Assembly (NCBI GenBank): GCA_022826865.1
Contig: JAJDUC010000079.1
Coordinates: forward strand, 45,704-109,703
Source of the DNA: Anaerolineae bacterium
GTDB lineage: Bacteria; Chloroflexota; Anaerolineae; Aggregatilineales; Phototrophicaceae
Direction of reading: 5' to 3'
DNA: 64,000 nt
The notes below the pieces were generated by a model, which saw only the letters and a list, made by a program, of their open reading frames with translations, had not been told where the DNA came from and searched no databases. Made by a program: the position numbers and the translations under genes. This document shows, one piece after another, positions 44,404 to 53,794 of this stretch; within the stretch, counting starts at the first letter, position 1; the number at the start of each line of letters is the position of its first letter.

Positions 44404-44592
44404 TAAAGGCATCCGCGAGTCTAATCCTGCCCAATCCAACCATTTACAAGGTCTTTTGGGCGGGCGGACAGCGCCTTGAACGCGGCCTGGCGAGGTCAAA
44501 CAGCGAGCAGGACAAGCACAGCGCTTGAGGGAGCAGCCAAAACGACAGAGCCTATGGTCCTTCAGCAGAAGCCCCTCTTAAGGGAAGCCGTT

Positions 44593-47500
44593 ATGGCGGA
44601 CAGTTTATTTGACAACCGCTACCGCTACAATTACATTTACCCGCGCGGCCGCTCGGGCGAAACCCTGCGCGCCGTCGATACGCTGGAGGGCGACCGTCCC
44701 GTCGTCATAAAACGCCCGAACCCCAACGACGCCCCGCCGATCCGCGCCGGTCAGGAAGTCAGCATCATAATTGAGCGAGACGCATTGACGCGGCTCGCCG
44801 GCCATCCGGTCTTGACGGAACTGCTGGGCAGCGGACAGTTTTTCGTCGGCGGCATCCCTCATCAATACATTGTGATGGAACGCGCCGAGGGCGTGATCAT
44901 CGCCGATGAGGTCGCCCGGCTTGCCAGCCAGCATCAGCGCCTGCCCTTGCTGGAAATGCTGGAAATCATCGACAGGCTGATCGATCTGCTGCGAAATGCG
45001 CACGATATCGACATCGTATACAACGATGTCGACGCCAAGCACCTCTTTTGGGACCGCGACAAATACGAACTCAAAGTGATCGACTGGGGCAACGCCGTCT
45101 TCCTTGAAGGCGACGAGGCGACCTTGCAGGGCGTCAGCCGGCAGACCGACATTTACCAGTTGGGCGAGCTGCTCTACTTCATCTTGTCCGGCGGCTATCG
45201 GGTCGAAGTGCCGCGCGATGCCGACGCCGAATTCCGCGTCGACTTCCATGGCGACAGCGAAGCGGTCGACTCGCGCTTGCAAGCCATCGTGACACGCGCC
45301 GTGCACCCCAATCTGCGCTACCGTTATGCCACGCTGACCGAAATGAACGCTGATCTGCTGCGCTTCCGCACACCGATGGAGCAGGACCGCAATATCATCA
45401 TCTCGCGCGCGATAGAAAAACTCAAAAAGCAGAACCTCAGCCGCAACGACCTGCTCGCGTTGCAAACCAATTTGCAAGCCGCTTTGCGCCACAACCCGGC
45501 GCACCCGGCCGCGCGCAACACTTCGCGCGAGATTGTCGATCGACTGCGGGATTTGGAAGTCGCCGCGGATCTAGACGCGGTAAAGATCTACATGGGCAAC
45601 AGCAATTGGACAAGCGCGGGGGAACTGCTCGCCCAATTGCGCGAGCGCGCCGGCAGCAAGACGGGCGCGCTGGTGCGCTTGCTGCTGGATTGGTGTATGC
45701 AGCTCAGCGACAGCGCCCGCGAAAGCGCGCCGCCGTCCATTGCGGAAGCGACCAAACTTCTCTTTGAATACCGGGCGGACAAAGCCGCCAACACCTTGCT
45801 GCTCGACGCTTCTCAAGACGAGGCCCTGCGCAACTTGCACTGGCGCATGGCCGAGCGCATCTCCTCCCATTTTCCCGATGTGCTGCTCCTGCGCCCCAAT
45901 CTCAATCGGCTTGATCAAGCCGTGCGTCAACTTGAAGCGGAGGGCATTCCGGTCGATAACGCGCTCGATATTCTGGCCGGCATCAAGCGCGCCCTGGACC
46001 AAGCATCGGACCAGGATGAACCAAGCGCCGGCAACCTGCGCGACACCTATCGGGAAACGGTCGAGAGCTTATCCGCGCTCAATGGCAATCTGCAAACGCT
46101 GAGCCTGCAGCATGAATTCGCCGAACGCCGCTTGCCGCTCAACGCGCTGACGCGCGCGCTCAACGCCGCGATGGCGCTGACGGATAACATGCACGTTATT
46201 GGCAAGCAAGCCGCCAATAATCCACGAGACGCCCTGAGCGCCCTCGACGCCAGCCGCGCAATCGACCCGGCCAACCCGGTTTGGGACAAGATCGAAGATT
46301 ATCTGGGCCTGCTCTACGAGATCTTACAGGGCTGCCAAACCTACGTGCCGGCCGCCGACGGCTCCGATCTGGAGAAGTGGCTGGGCGATACTTACGACGA
46401 TCTTCTGCCCTTCGCCGGTCAGCTCTTTGATGAGATGCTGAGCGATATGCTGGATGGCCTAGCGACCGCCCAAGCCGCCTGGCAGCAGTACCGCGACGTG
46501 ATCGTGGCCGGAAACCGGGCTGAAGCGGCAGACGTCCTGGGAACGGCCGCCAAGACCGTGGGCGATATCAGCCCGACACTTTCCAGTTGGTTCAATCAGC
46601 TTCGGACGGTTATCGAAAGCGCCCATTATGTCGAACGCCATTCGGTGCCCGGCCACCTGGGGCGCACCCTGGCCGATGGCTGGGCTGCCTTCGATCAGGG
46701 ACAATTGGCCGATGCGCAAAGGCTCGGGCAGCAGGCAATGGAGATCGCCCGGAGCGATGCCGAGCAATTCATCGCCGAGCGCCTCTGGCGGCTGTCGCGC
46801 GTCTTGCGGGACTGGGTCGAGCGCAACGGCGTCGAAAGCGAAGACCGGACCCAGAAAGCGCTGATAGATATTGAAGACCTGTTTACCGACCCGGAAAACC
46901 GCGCCATCAATAGCTTCGCTACCCAAATGCCCAGCACCGAAACCTACTTGAAGGCGATGGGCCAAGGCCTGGTGCAAGCCTTTGCCAGCGCGAACACAGC
47001 CGCCCTGCGCATTCTCTTCGGGCAATACATACTTTCCGGCGTTCTGGACGCCCATGACAGCATCATTGACGACGCCCGTTTCTGGCAATCCGCGGCCCAG
47101 CGAGCGCTGCCCGAAATAGCGGAGCGCCATATCGCGCTGCAAAAGCTGGAGGAATTCATCGAAAGGCGCGAGGCCTTGCTGAATGCCGCTAACATTCTCG
47201 ACCAGATCGCCGGTCCGCAGATCGTCGATAGCATCAGCGAGTTCGCGCGCCAGTTGGAAGGCAATCCCCAAGCGCGATTGCTGGCGCCGGGCATACAGAG
47301 CCTGCGCGCGCTCGAATCGGCTTTGCACGATTGGGCGGATGCCGAGTTTCGCGGCGCCGGCAACAAAATTGACCAGACGCTGCGCAGTATCACCGAAGCC
47401 GAATCCAATGCCAATATCAAACTGAATGCCTATCGCGCCTGGATGACAGAGCTGCATGCAGCGCTGGCGGACCTCAGTGTCAATCGACGCAATCTCACCC

Positions 47501-48903
47501 GGGACATCGACCGCCAACTTGACGAGCCGCAGCCGAGCGTGCGCGAAGCCATCCACCTGCAAGCTGATGTCACAGAAGATCTGCTCGGCTTCAAACATGC
47601 GCAGATGATGCTCGGTTGGCGCGATACCTATGAAGCTTTTGTGGGCATCTATGACGGCGATAAACGCCGCAGCCAGAAGCTGGAAGCGATGGACGAGCTC
47701 TTCAAGGCGATGTTCATCGATCGCAACCCGGCATACCCGCTCTTCCGTCATTGGTACCGCCTGGTCGAATCCAGCCCGGAGGAAGCGCCCGAAGAAGAGG
47801 CGACGCCTGAGCCTGCCCCGGCCGCCGAGATGACTTCCTTGACGAGCGACGAATCGGATCCGGCTGATGCCAGCCCGGAAACCCCGCCCGAGACGGATTC
47901 GCGCGGTGTCCACCGCTGGCTCTTCAACGCCGCCCTGCTCGTCGGTCTCATCCTTGTGATCGGCGGATTGCTCTCGCTGGCGGCGAGCGGCAACCTGGAA
48001 CGAATCCTGTCCGCGCTGATGCCGAACCCCACGGCGGTTTCCGCTGCCAATTCCGACGGCGGCGCCAGCTCGCCCGCCCTGGAGGCTGCGGCGGCTGAGC
48101 AGGAAGCGCCAACAGCAGACCCGACTAATGCCCAGTCGGTCGCGCCAAGCAAGATCGAAGACGCCGAAACGGCCGAGGACGCAAGCGCCGCAGCCGACGC
48201 GACAGCGCCCGCAGCCGTGGAAGAGCCGCCCGCGCCGACGGCGGTACCCACTGACATTCCAACTCTCGTAAGCGCGGTTGCGCCGCCAACAGCCTACCTG
48301 CCACCCGAGGAACTGACGGGCGCGCAAGATCTCCTCGAGCTTTATGCGGCGGCTGAGACGGATCCTTTCTGGAACGCGGAGCAGTTCCGCCTGTTGGGCA
48401 ATTCCTGGCGCCTGGGAAGCGGAGGCGAAACGCCGGGCGAGACCATCTTCTTCTTCCCGTCCGCCGACCTGCTCAAACGGAGTTATGGCGAGGACGCGCC
48501 ACGGCGCATCCGCCAGCTTGAAGCCGAACTTTCATTGCGCAGCACCAACCCGGCCGTCGTCACCGCCGACGAAGTCTACTTCGGTCTCTTACTTCGGACA
48601 GCCAATGGCGAGAAAGACGCCGGGATTCAGATCCAGCAGCTTGGGCCGAGCGACATCAGCCTGGCGCTGGTTCAAGATGGCCAGGCCGATAGCGTAAGCC
48701 AACGCTCGGTCAACAATGTCATTGCGCGCCTGCGCCTGGATCGCGATCCGGAGAGCGGCGCGGTGAGCGCTTACTTCAACGATTCTCGCATCGGCGACCC
48801 GATTGCATTCGTCGCCGCGGAGGAAGAGGCGCTGCCGGTCTTATTCGTCAAGGATGGCGGGGTTGTCATCGGCGTCGCCGCCTGGACGATCACGCTCGAG
48901 TAA
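44593..48903 (+). CDS. Kinase-like receptor with divergent catalytic loop and extracytoplasmic tail
   Basis: 1436 aa from ATG 44593 (aaggga 8 nt upstream). Residues 1-290 follow the Hanks kinase fold: RGRSGETLRAVD as glycine loop, K40 in VVIKRP, catalytic loop Y143-N-D145-V-D-A-K149-H150 in place of HRDxKxxN, and D164-W-G in place of DFG. His replaces the metal-binding Asn, so it is either atypical or a pseudokinase. Then about 800 residues of helical, TPR-like sequence, one membrane helix (about 1105-1130), an Ala/Pro/Thr-rich linker, and a beta-sandwich domain outside (about 1255-1436, FWNAEQFRLLGNSWRLGSGG). Confidence 0.75.
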   Translation: MADSLFDNRYRYNYIYPRGRSGETLRAVDTLEGDRPVVIKRPNPNDAPPIRAGQEVSIIIERDALTRLAGHPVLTELLGSGQFFVGGIPHQYIVMERAEGVIIADEVARLASQHQRLPLLEMLEIIDRLIDLLRNAHDIDIVYNDVDAKHLFWDRDKYELKVIDWGNAVFLEGDEATLQGVSRQTDIYQLGELLYFILSGGYRVEVPRDADAEFRVDFHGDSEAVDSRLQAIVTRAVHPNLRYRYATLTEMNADLLRFRTPMEQDRNIIISRAIEKLKKQNLSRNDLLALQTNLQAALRHNPAHPAARNTSREIVDRLRDLEVAADLDAVKIYMGNSNWTSAGELLAQLRERAGSKTGALVRLLLDWCMQLSDSARESAPPSIAEATKLLFEYRADKAANTLLLDASQDEALRNLHWRMAERISSHFPDVLLLRPNLNRLDQAVRQLEAEGIPVDNALDILAGIKRALDQASDQDEPSAGNLRDTYRETVESLSALNGNLQTLSLQHEFAERRLPLNALTRALNAAMALTDNMHVIGKQAANNPRDALSALDASRAIDPANPVWDKIEDYLGLLYEILQGCQTYVPAADGSDLEKWLGDTYDDLLPFAGQLFDEMLSDMLDGLATAQAAWQQYRDVIVAGNRAEAADVLGTAAKTVGDISPTLSSWFNQLRTVIESAHYVERHSVPGHLGRTLADGWAAFDQGQLADAQRLGQQAMEIARSDAEQFIAERLWRLSRVLRDWVERNGVESEDRTQKALIDIEDLFTDPENRAINSFATQMPSTETYLKAMGQGLVQAFASANTAALRILFGQYILSGVLDAHDSIIDDARFWQSAAQRALPEIAERHIALQKLEEFIERREALLNAANILDQIAGPQIVDSISEFARQLEGNPQARLLAPGIQSLRALESALHDWADAEFRGAGNKIDQTLRSITEAESNANIKLNAYRAWMTELHAALADLSVNRRNLTRDIDRQLDEPQPSVREAIHLQADVTEDLLGFKHAQMMLGWRDTYEAFVGIYDGDKRRSQKLEAMDELFKAMFIDRNPAYPLFRHWYRLVESSPEEAPEEEATPEPAPAAEMTSLTSDESDPADASPETPPETDSRGVHRWLFNAALLVGLILVIGGLLSLAASGNLERILSALMPNPTAVSAANSDGGASSPALEAAAAEQEAPTADPTNAQSVAPSKIEDAETAEDASAAADATAPAAVEEPPAPTAVPTDIPTLVSAVAPPTAYLPPEELTGAQDLLELYAAAETDPFWNAEQFRLLGNSWRLGSGGETPGETIFFFPSADLLKRSYGEDAPRRIRQLEAELSLRSTNPAVVTADEVYFGLLLRTANGEKDAGIQIQQLGPSDISLALVQDGQADSVSQRSVNNVIARLRLDRDPESGAVSAYFNDSRIGDPIAFVAAEEEALPVLFVKDGGVVIGVAAWTITLE

Positions 48904-48959
48904 ACGGGAAACCTGCGCGGCATTCGCCCCTAGTCTCCCCCTCAATCCCCCGAAGGTCT

Positions 48960-48993
48960 GTGTCGGCGGTCAGTGTCTACGCGACCCACGCGC
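48960..48993 (+). repeat. Intergenic repeat with GTGTCTACGCG motif
   Basis: gtcggcggtcagtgtctacg matches the insert in family B copy 4 (37903-37922) exactly, and resembles the reverse complement of 9027-9050. Confidence 0.6.
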
Positions 48994-49094
48994 CCCACAG
49001 CAATGAGGGGAACCTGCTTTCGAATTTGCATCAATAAGAGTTTCTTGATGACGCAAGCGCCGATCATCGTGCGAAATTCGGCGTAAGGTCGATA

Positions 49095-49168
49095 TGTAGG
49101 GACGACACTGTGTGTCGCCCGAAAATCCGCGCTTGTGACGGCGGGCGAGCCACGTGCTCGCCCCTACA
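49095..49168 (+). repeat. TGTAGGGACG-framed palindrome pair
   Basis: Same frame as families A and B but with different cores: gacgacactgtgtgtcgccc and gggcgagc-cacgt-gctcgccc. Ends cgcccctaca. Confidence 0.7.
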
Positions 49169-49331
49169 ATTACCTCTTTGTGCCCTTTGTGCTCCAAACA
49201 ATCCTCGGTGTCCTCAGTGACAAATAAGCTGTCGACGTGTCGCCCGGGAAGAACCCGCGCCGCGTAGACACAAGCGGTCGGGGATGGGGAAAGAATTGAA
49301 CGCCATGCAGTCAGTACCGGACAAGCGTTTT

Positions 49332-49423
49332 AGGGGCGACTGGCCCGCAGTGTCTACGCGCGGCTGTGAGTCGCCCGTTTACAGTATTTGCTAAAGTTCG
49401 GACGACCTGATTGGTCGCCCCGC
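49332..49423 (-). repeat. Diverged family A-like repeat, inverted
   Basis: ggggcgactg...tgtctacgcg...gtgagtcgccc matches the reverse complement of the family A core; it is followed by ggacgacctgattggtcgcccc, a hairpin in the position of the gatcc-ggatc stem. Confidence 0.55.
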
Positions 49424-49437
49424 GCGAGGTCAGGCCG

Positions 49438-50427
49438 CTATTGCGGGAGGGCTTCCCGCGCGGCATCCGGCTCGGCAACATCAGCGCCATTGCCGTCATT
49501 GGAAATGGCCGCCGCCGCGCCCATCGTACTGGCGAAATTCTGCACCATGCTGGTGAGTTCCATCGGCAGCACAAACTTGGTTGAAGGGCTGCTGCCCACC
49601 TTCTCCAGCATCTCAATGTATTGCAGAGCCATCGTCTTGCTGTCGACATCGCGCGCTTCTTTGTAGATAGCTTTGAGCGCGCTGGCAAAACCCTCGGCCC
49701 GCAGCATTTGCGCCTGGCGCTCACCCTCGGCTTGCAAGATCTGTGACTGCTTTTGCCCTTCCGCTTCCAGGATTGCCGATTGCTTGCTGCCTTCGGCGCG
49801 GGCGATGGCGGCCTGGCGCTCGCCTTCGGCCAGTGTCACTTCGGCCCGGCGGTCGCGCTCGGCGCTCATCTGCCGATTCATCGCCTCTTGAATCGCTCGT
49901 GGCGGCTCAATCTCGCGGATTTCCACCGTGGTGATCTTCATGCCCCAGCGCTCGGTCGTCTCGTCCAGCTTGACGCGCAGCACATCGTTGATCTGATCGC
50001 GGCGGGACAGCACATCATCCAGCACGATATCGCCGATTACCGCGCGCAAGGTGGTCGTGGCGATCTTACCCGTCGCCTCCACCACATCTTCGACTTTGGT
50101 CACCGCCAATTCCGGATCCGTGATGCGATAATAGACCAGGAAGTCGATGCCGATTGAAGCGTTGTCCTTGGTGATCGCCGTCTGTGACGGAATGTCGATG
50201 ATGGTTTCGCGCATGTCCACCTTGATCGCCTTCTCCACAAAGGGCAGCACAAGGGTCAAGCCTGGGCCGCGCACCGAGCGGAAACGCCCGATGAAAAAGA
50301 TGACCAGACGGTCGTATTCCTTGACGGCGCGTATCGTCGTGCGCAGCAGCCACACGATAAAGAGAATAAGTATGACGCCAAGTAAACCTTGCCCGCCCAT
50401 ATTGATCGCCTGTCCCAGTTCGTTCAT
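49438..50427 (-). CDS. SPFH/slipin membrane protein
   Basis: 329 aa from ATG 50427, which has gaggag 6 nt upstream; an in-frame TTG at 50454 is less likely. N-terminal membrane helix (GLLGVILILFIVWLL), then the SPFH domain (RSVRGPGLTLVLPFVEKAIKVDMRE, SIGIDFLVYYRITDPELA, EIREIEPPRAIQEAMNRQMSAERDRRAEV). Next is a coiled coil of near-perfect 11-residue repeats (AEGERQAAIAR, AEGSKQSAILE, AEGQKQSQILQ, AEGERQAQMLR). Slipins form membrane-associated oligomeric rings. Its partner NfeD is encoded directly upstream on the same strand. Confidence 0.92.
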   Translation of the reverse strand: MNELGQAINMGGQGLLGVILILFIVWLLRTTIRAVKEYDRLVIFFIGRFRSVRGPGLTLVLPFVEKAIKVDMRETIIDIPSQTAITKDNASIGIDFLVYYRITDPELAVTKVEDVVEATGKIATTTLRAVIGDIVLDDVLSRRDQINDVLRVKLDETTERWGMKITTVEIREIEPPRAIQEAMNRQMSAERDRRAEVTLAEGERQAAIARAEGSKQSAILEAEGQKQSQILQAEGERQAQMLRAEGFASALKAIYKEARDVDSKTMALQYIEMLEKVGSSPSTKFVLPMELTSMVQNFASTMGAAAAISNDGNGADVAEPDAAREALPQ

Positions 50428-50484
50428 GTCCAACTCCTCACTCTCCGACGCCAAGCAATGACGCCACTATTTGCATTGACGAGG

Positions 50485-51087
50485 CTATTTGGCCTCTTCT
50501 CGTTTGGCCTTTTCCACCTGCAATTCCAAGCCGTCTTGCCGCGTGACTACAACTTCCGTGCCACTCTCCAGGCGCGCGCGGCTGCGCGCCGTCCACAACT
50601 CGCCTCGCACCTGCACCGTGCCGCGATCTTCAATATCCGCCATCACCCGACCGCGCGCGCCAACCAGGAAGGCATCCTTTTGCGTGGACGAAAGCTCCAG
50701 CCGCTGTTGGAGTATCGACCGCAGTATGCTGCGATGATAAGCCCAAGCCAGCAGAACGCCGAACAGAATGAGAAAAGGCGATACGCTTGCCTCGGCGAAA
50801 AGCAGGAAACTCGCGATCGCCTGCACGCCCAGGCCAGCGACAGCGAGGTTCTCCCATTCCGATTTTAACAGTGGCAACAGGAAGAACAGCGATGCCCCGG
50901 CCACAAGCGCAATCACCGCGATCCAGTTTGTCGCGAGCAGGCTCATCAAATAAAGCGTGGCGAGTATCAGCCCGGCGCCGCCAATCTCGGCGATGCCAGT
51001 GCCCGGAATATAGGTCCCGGTCGCGCTGATCCACAACCCCGCCATTATCAACAGATAGATTACATTTGGATCTGTGAGAAACTCCAT
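50485..51087 (-). CDS. NfeD-family membrane protein
   Basis: 200 aa. Four hydrophobic helices (LLIMAGLWISATGTYIPG, AGLILATLYLMSLLA, IAVIALVAGASLFFLLPLL, IASFLLFAEASVSPFLILFG) followed by a C-terminal OB fold (LVGARGRVMADIEDRGTVQVRGELWTARS), the domain that pairs NfeD with slipins. It lacks the N-terminal ClpP-like protease domain of the long NfeD type, so it is the short form. 57 nt upstream of the slipin gene, probably the first gene of the operon. Confidence 0.88.
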   Translation of the reverse strand: MEFLTDPNVIYLLIMAGLWISATGTYIPGTGIAEIGGAGLILATLYLMSLLATNWIAVIALVAGASLFFLLPLLKSEWENLAVAGLGVQAIASFLLFAEASVSPFLILFGVLLAWAYHRSILRSILQQRLELSSTQKDAFLVGARGRVMADIEDRGTVQVRGELWTARSRARLESGTEVVVTRQDGLELQVEKAKREEAK

Positions 51088-51322
51088 CGGGCTACCCCTA
51101 GCCGAGCGCGGCGGCCACTACAAGTACGAACAGAATCAGAAGCAAGCTCCAGAATCCCAAGCTCAGCGCCAATAACGCAATGCGCCCAGTATAGCGAATA
51201 TCGCGCAGAGGAATACAAATGCTAGAATCAAGAGCGCGAGACAGCCCAGCTCAACCTCCGCTGGCCAACTATATCTACAGTATAATGGAGAATCCGACTG
51301 ATTGTCCCCCAGTCTTTGGGGG

Positions 51323-52792
51323 CTATGCCCGGGGCGGCAGCAATCGATAGATGACGAAGCCATCCCGCCGGTAATCTTCACTCACGTGAAAGCCCGCGTC
51401 AACCAGCGCCGTCAGCCAGGATTGAAACGGCTTGTCCACCGGCGCGACCAGGTAGCGCGCGCCCGTCTCTTCCAAGGCCAGGGCCCCGGCCGCCAGCGCC
51501 TCCGCTGTCGGATAGTGCACGCGCCTCTTATTATGCCAAGTTCCCAGATAATAACCTAACTCCCAGCCTAACCAGGGGTCATATATCACCGTGGCGACGG
51601 GCTTGCGATTGAGATGCGCCGCCAGCCTGTCCGCGCCAGCGCGCGCCTCTTCAAGAGGCGAGCTTGAGCCCAGAGTGTGAGCGGCGCCGGCTAAAATCAG
51701 TGTGACCGAGCACAGCAGCAAAACACGGCCGGCCTTGCTCCGGGAGAACAGCGCCGCCAGGCGGCCCGCAACCATCAGGATGAACAGCGGCGTGATGAGC
51801 GCGAGATAGCGCGCATAGAGATTGAAGTCCAAGAGAGAATGCAGGCCGAGGTAAGCAAACGCGGACAAGAACATGAGCCGCGCGAATGGATTGGACTGCC
51901 CCGCCTTCGCTGGACGCGGCTTACGCCAAAGTGACAACATGGCAACGGCGCAGACAATGAAGACGGTCACGCCCGGCGGTCCGAACAGCCAAGCGCCCAT
52001 GCCAAGCCAATCCAGAAAGCGCTCGATCCACAGCGCTGGTTCGGCCAGCCAATTGGCGGGCTGATTGTTTGCGGCCGCTTGCAGGAAAATGCTCGCCTCC
52101 GACCGCGCGCCGTCCCAGAGCAGCAGAGCGGCGACCGGAACAGACAGGAGCAGCCCCATACGCATGCCATCGCGCCGTCTTGCGCCGCTTGCCAGCCACA
52201 TCAGCAGGAGGTAGACAGCGGCGAAAATCGCTTGCTGCTTAAATAAAAAGGCAAAACCCAGCGCGATGCCGGCCCGCCCCCAGTGGCGCGCCAAGCCACA
52301 ATACAGCGCGACAAGCGAGAAAAACAGGAGGCTCATGTCGGTGAAGGCGCTCGCGCCATAAGCTGCCGTGATCGGCGATGCCGCCGTCAGCAAGCCGGCC
52401 AGAATCACAGCGATGGCATCGCCGTACAGCCGCCAGGCCAAGCGCAGCATGAGCGCAGCGAGCAGAATGCCCAAAAAAGCATTCGGCAGCCGCCCGGCGA
52501 ACTCTCCCAGGCGCGTATCAAGGCGCAGCACACCAGCTTCATCGGCGGTATTGCCGACGGCGACCATGCTGAAAGCGCTGAAATAGATTGAAAGCGGCGG
52601 CTTGTCCAGCGCGCCCGGCAGCAGCCAATCGCCTTTGACCGCGGCCGCGCGCGCGAAGGTCATGAAAAAGGCTTCATCGGGATGAAAGCGTTGGTCGCGG
52701 GCTAGCTGATGAAACAGGACGAGGCTTGCCAGGAGGACAATAACGATGCGTGGAGCCAAGCCACCAAATGTGATCGCCTGCCCCTTAGCCAA
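51323..52792 (-). CDS. ArnT/PMT-like GT39-type glycosyltransferase
   Basis: 489 aa, starting at TTG 52792 inside the end of the DUF1028 gene (8-nt overlap) with gggag just upstream, so it is translationally coupled; no ATG is near. About eleven helices. The outer-loop motif RFHPDEAFFMTFAR near residue 35 supplies the catalytic Asp/Glu, and LDKPPLSIYFSA follows, both typical of the PMT_2/ArnT GT-C family that transfers sugars from polyprenyl phosphate. Acceptor unknown (protein or lipid). C-terminal soluble domain from about residue 390. Confidence 0.82.
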   Translation of the reverse strand: MAKGQAITFGGLAPRIVIVLLASLVLFHQLARDQRFHPDEAFFMTFARAAAVKGDWLLPGALDKPPLSIYFSAFSMVAVGNTADEAGVLRLDTRLGEFAGRLPNAFLGILLAALMLRLAWRLYGDAIAVILAGLLTAASPITAAYGASAFTDMSLLFFSLVALYCGLARHWGRAGIALGFAFLFKQQAIFAAVYLLLMWLASGARRRDGMRMGLLLSVPVAALLLWDGARSEASIFLQAAANNQPANWLAEPALWIERFLDWLGMGAWLFGPPGVTVFIVCAVAMLSLWRKPRPAKAGQSNPFARLMFLSAFAYLGLHSLLDFNLYARYLALITPLFILMVAGRLAALFSRSKAGRVLLLCSVTLILAGAAHTLGSSSPLEEARAGADRLAAHLNRKPVATVIYDPWLGWELGYYLGTWHNKRRVHYPTAEALAAGALALEETGARYLVAPVDKPFQSWLTALVDAGFHVSEDYRRDGFVIYRLLPPRA

Positions 52793-53660
52793 AGCGCTCC
52801 CGCAGGTAATCCAGGGTGGCGCGATCGATCGAATGGCGATGCTGCTCCAGCGACCAGCGCATCTCCAGGTTTTCGTTCCCGATCAACATCCAGAATACTT
52901 GTTGGCAGACCTCGTCCCAGAGGCCGTTGACCTCGCCGGTCATGTAGCCTTGCTCAATCATCATCGCTTGTAATTCACGCGCGATCTCAGCGTCGATGCT
53001 GATATTGTCTTCGAGCTTGGGCGGCTGAAAATACAGATGATGCATTTTCACGAGTTCGATCAGGCGCAGCACGGGTTCGTCCGCATCGTCCACACGCAGG
53101 TCGAGATATCGATCACTATCGCCGCCATAGCCACCGTTGGGGCGCACAACATGCACCGCCGCCGACTGCTTGCCGCGTCGGTCGCCGCCGGCGTATTCAC
53201 CCGCCCGCAGCGCCGCCACCAGCCGGTCCGCCAGCTCGCCTGTCGCGCCGGCAAAACCCGCCGCCATCGCATCGAGCACGGCCTCGCCCGCCAACAGATT
53301 GCCTTGAACCGAAAAGCCCTTGCCCTTGCGGTGGCCGGCCCACTCATTGCACTCGCTCCCGGTATGCGCCGCCACCGTTCCTTGCCTGTCGACAAGAGCG
53401 ACTTGCCGCGTCTCCCGGCCTTCGTCCGGCGCCAGCAGTCGGTCAAGCGCTTCCGCCGCTGAAAGACCTTTAGCCATCAGCGCCAACCCGTCCGTAGCGA
53501 ATGAGAGTTTGGCATAGGACTGCGTCGCCACCGCGCCAACTTCCGCCCTGGCCCAAGGCACAACCGCGCCGACGGCGGGAAACTTGCTGGCGACCGCGAC
53601 ACCCCAAGCATTCTCTTCTTCGCTATAGGCGACTATCGAAAAGGTATTAATCTTCATCAT
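52785..53660 (-). CDS. DUF1028 (Ntn-hydrolase-like) protein
   Basis: 291 aa from ATG 53660 (ttgaggcg upstream). Recognised by NTFSIVAYSEEENAWGVAVASKFPAVG, VGAVATQSYA, GRETRQVALVDRQGTVAAHTGSECNEWAGH, GKGFSVQGNLLAG and YGGDSDRYLDLRVDD. The family is related to Ntn hydrolases and to self-processing amidases; no biochemical role is established to my knowledge. The C-terminal 70 residues (EIARELQAMMIEQGYMTGEVNGLWDE) resemble a peptidoglycan-binding domain. A TATAAT (53689-53694) lies about 30 nt upstream. First gene of a pair with the GT39-type enzyme. Confidence 0.85.
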   Translation of the reverse strand: MMKINTFSIVAYSEEENAWGVAVASKFPAVGAVVPWARAEVGAVATQSYAKLSFATDGLALMAKGLSAAEALDRLLAPDEGRETRQVALVDRQGTVAAHTGSECNEWAGHRKGKGFSVQGNLLAGEAVLDAMAAGFAGATGELADRLVAALRAGEYAGGDRRGKQSAAVHVVRPNGGYGGDSDRYLDLRVDDADEPVLRLIELVKMHHLYFQPPKLEDNISIDAEIARELQAMMIEQGYMTGEVNGLWDEVCQQVFWMLIGNENLEMRWSLEQHRHSIDRATLDYLRERFG

Positions 53661-53794
53661 CGCCTCAACCATGATTAGCTGCGAAAAGATTATAACAGAC
53701 ATATTCGGCCTGTTCATTAAAACCGAGTATCGCCTTCAGCCCCGGCGTCGCGCAAAATAGGCGGAGCAGCAAATGTAATGGGCCAGGAGCGCAG

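Larger units (their letters stand above)
44224..44592. other. Divergent control region, 369 nt
   Basis: Separates the YfhO-flippase gene (left) from the kinase-like gene (right). It contains the three ATATCCC repeats and the promoter listed separately. An in-frame extension of the kinase gene (ATG 44476) overlaps its right end, but homology and the ribosome-binding site favour 44593. Confidence 0.6.
48904..49437. other. 534-nt intergenic region filled with short repeats
   Basis: No ORF supported. In order: the gtgtctacgcg-containing repeat (48960-48993), a TGTAGGGACG-framed palindrome pair (49095-49168), ctttgtg units (49171-49222), cgcgtagacac (49261-49271), and an inverted, diverged family A-like element (about 49332-49423). 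Confidence 0.7.

Noticed and set aside
46459..48327. 622-codon open frame antisense to the kinase-like gene
   Set aside because: Arginine-, glutamine- and valine-rich shadow of a high-GC gene, no ribosome-binding site or domain.
51097..51235. Possible tiny membrane peptide upstream of nfeD (FWSLLLILFVLVVAAALG)
   Set aside because: No ATG, GTG or TTG in a sensible place in frame; only hydrophobicity supports it.
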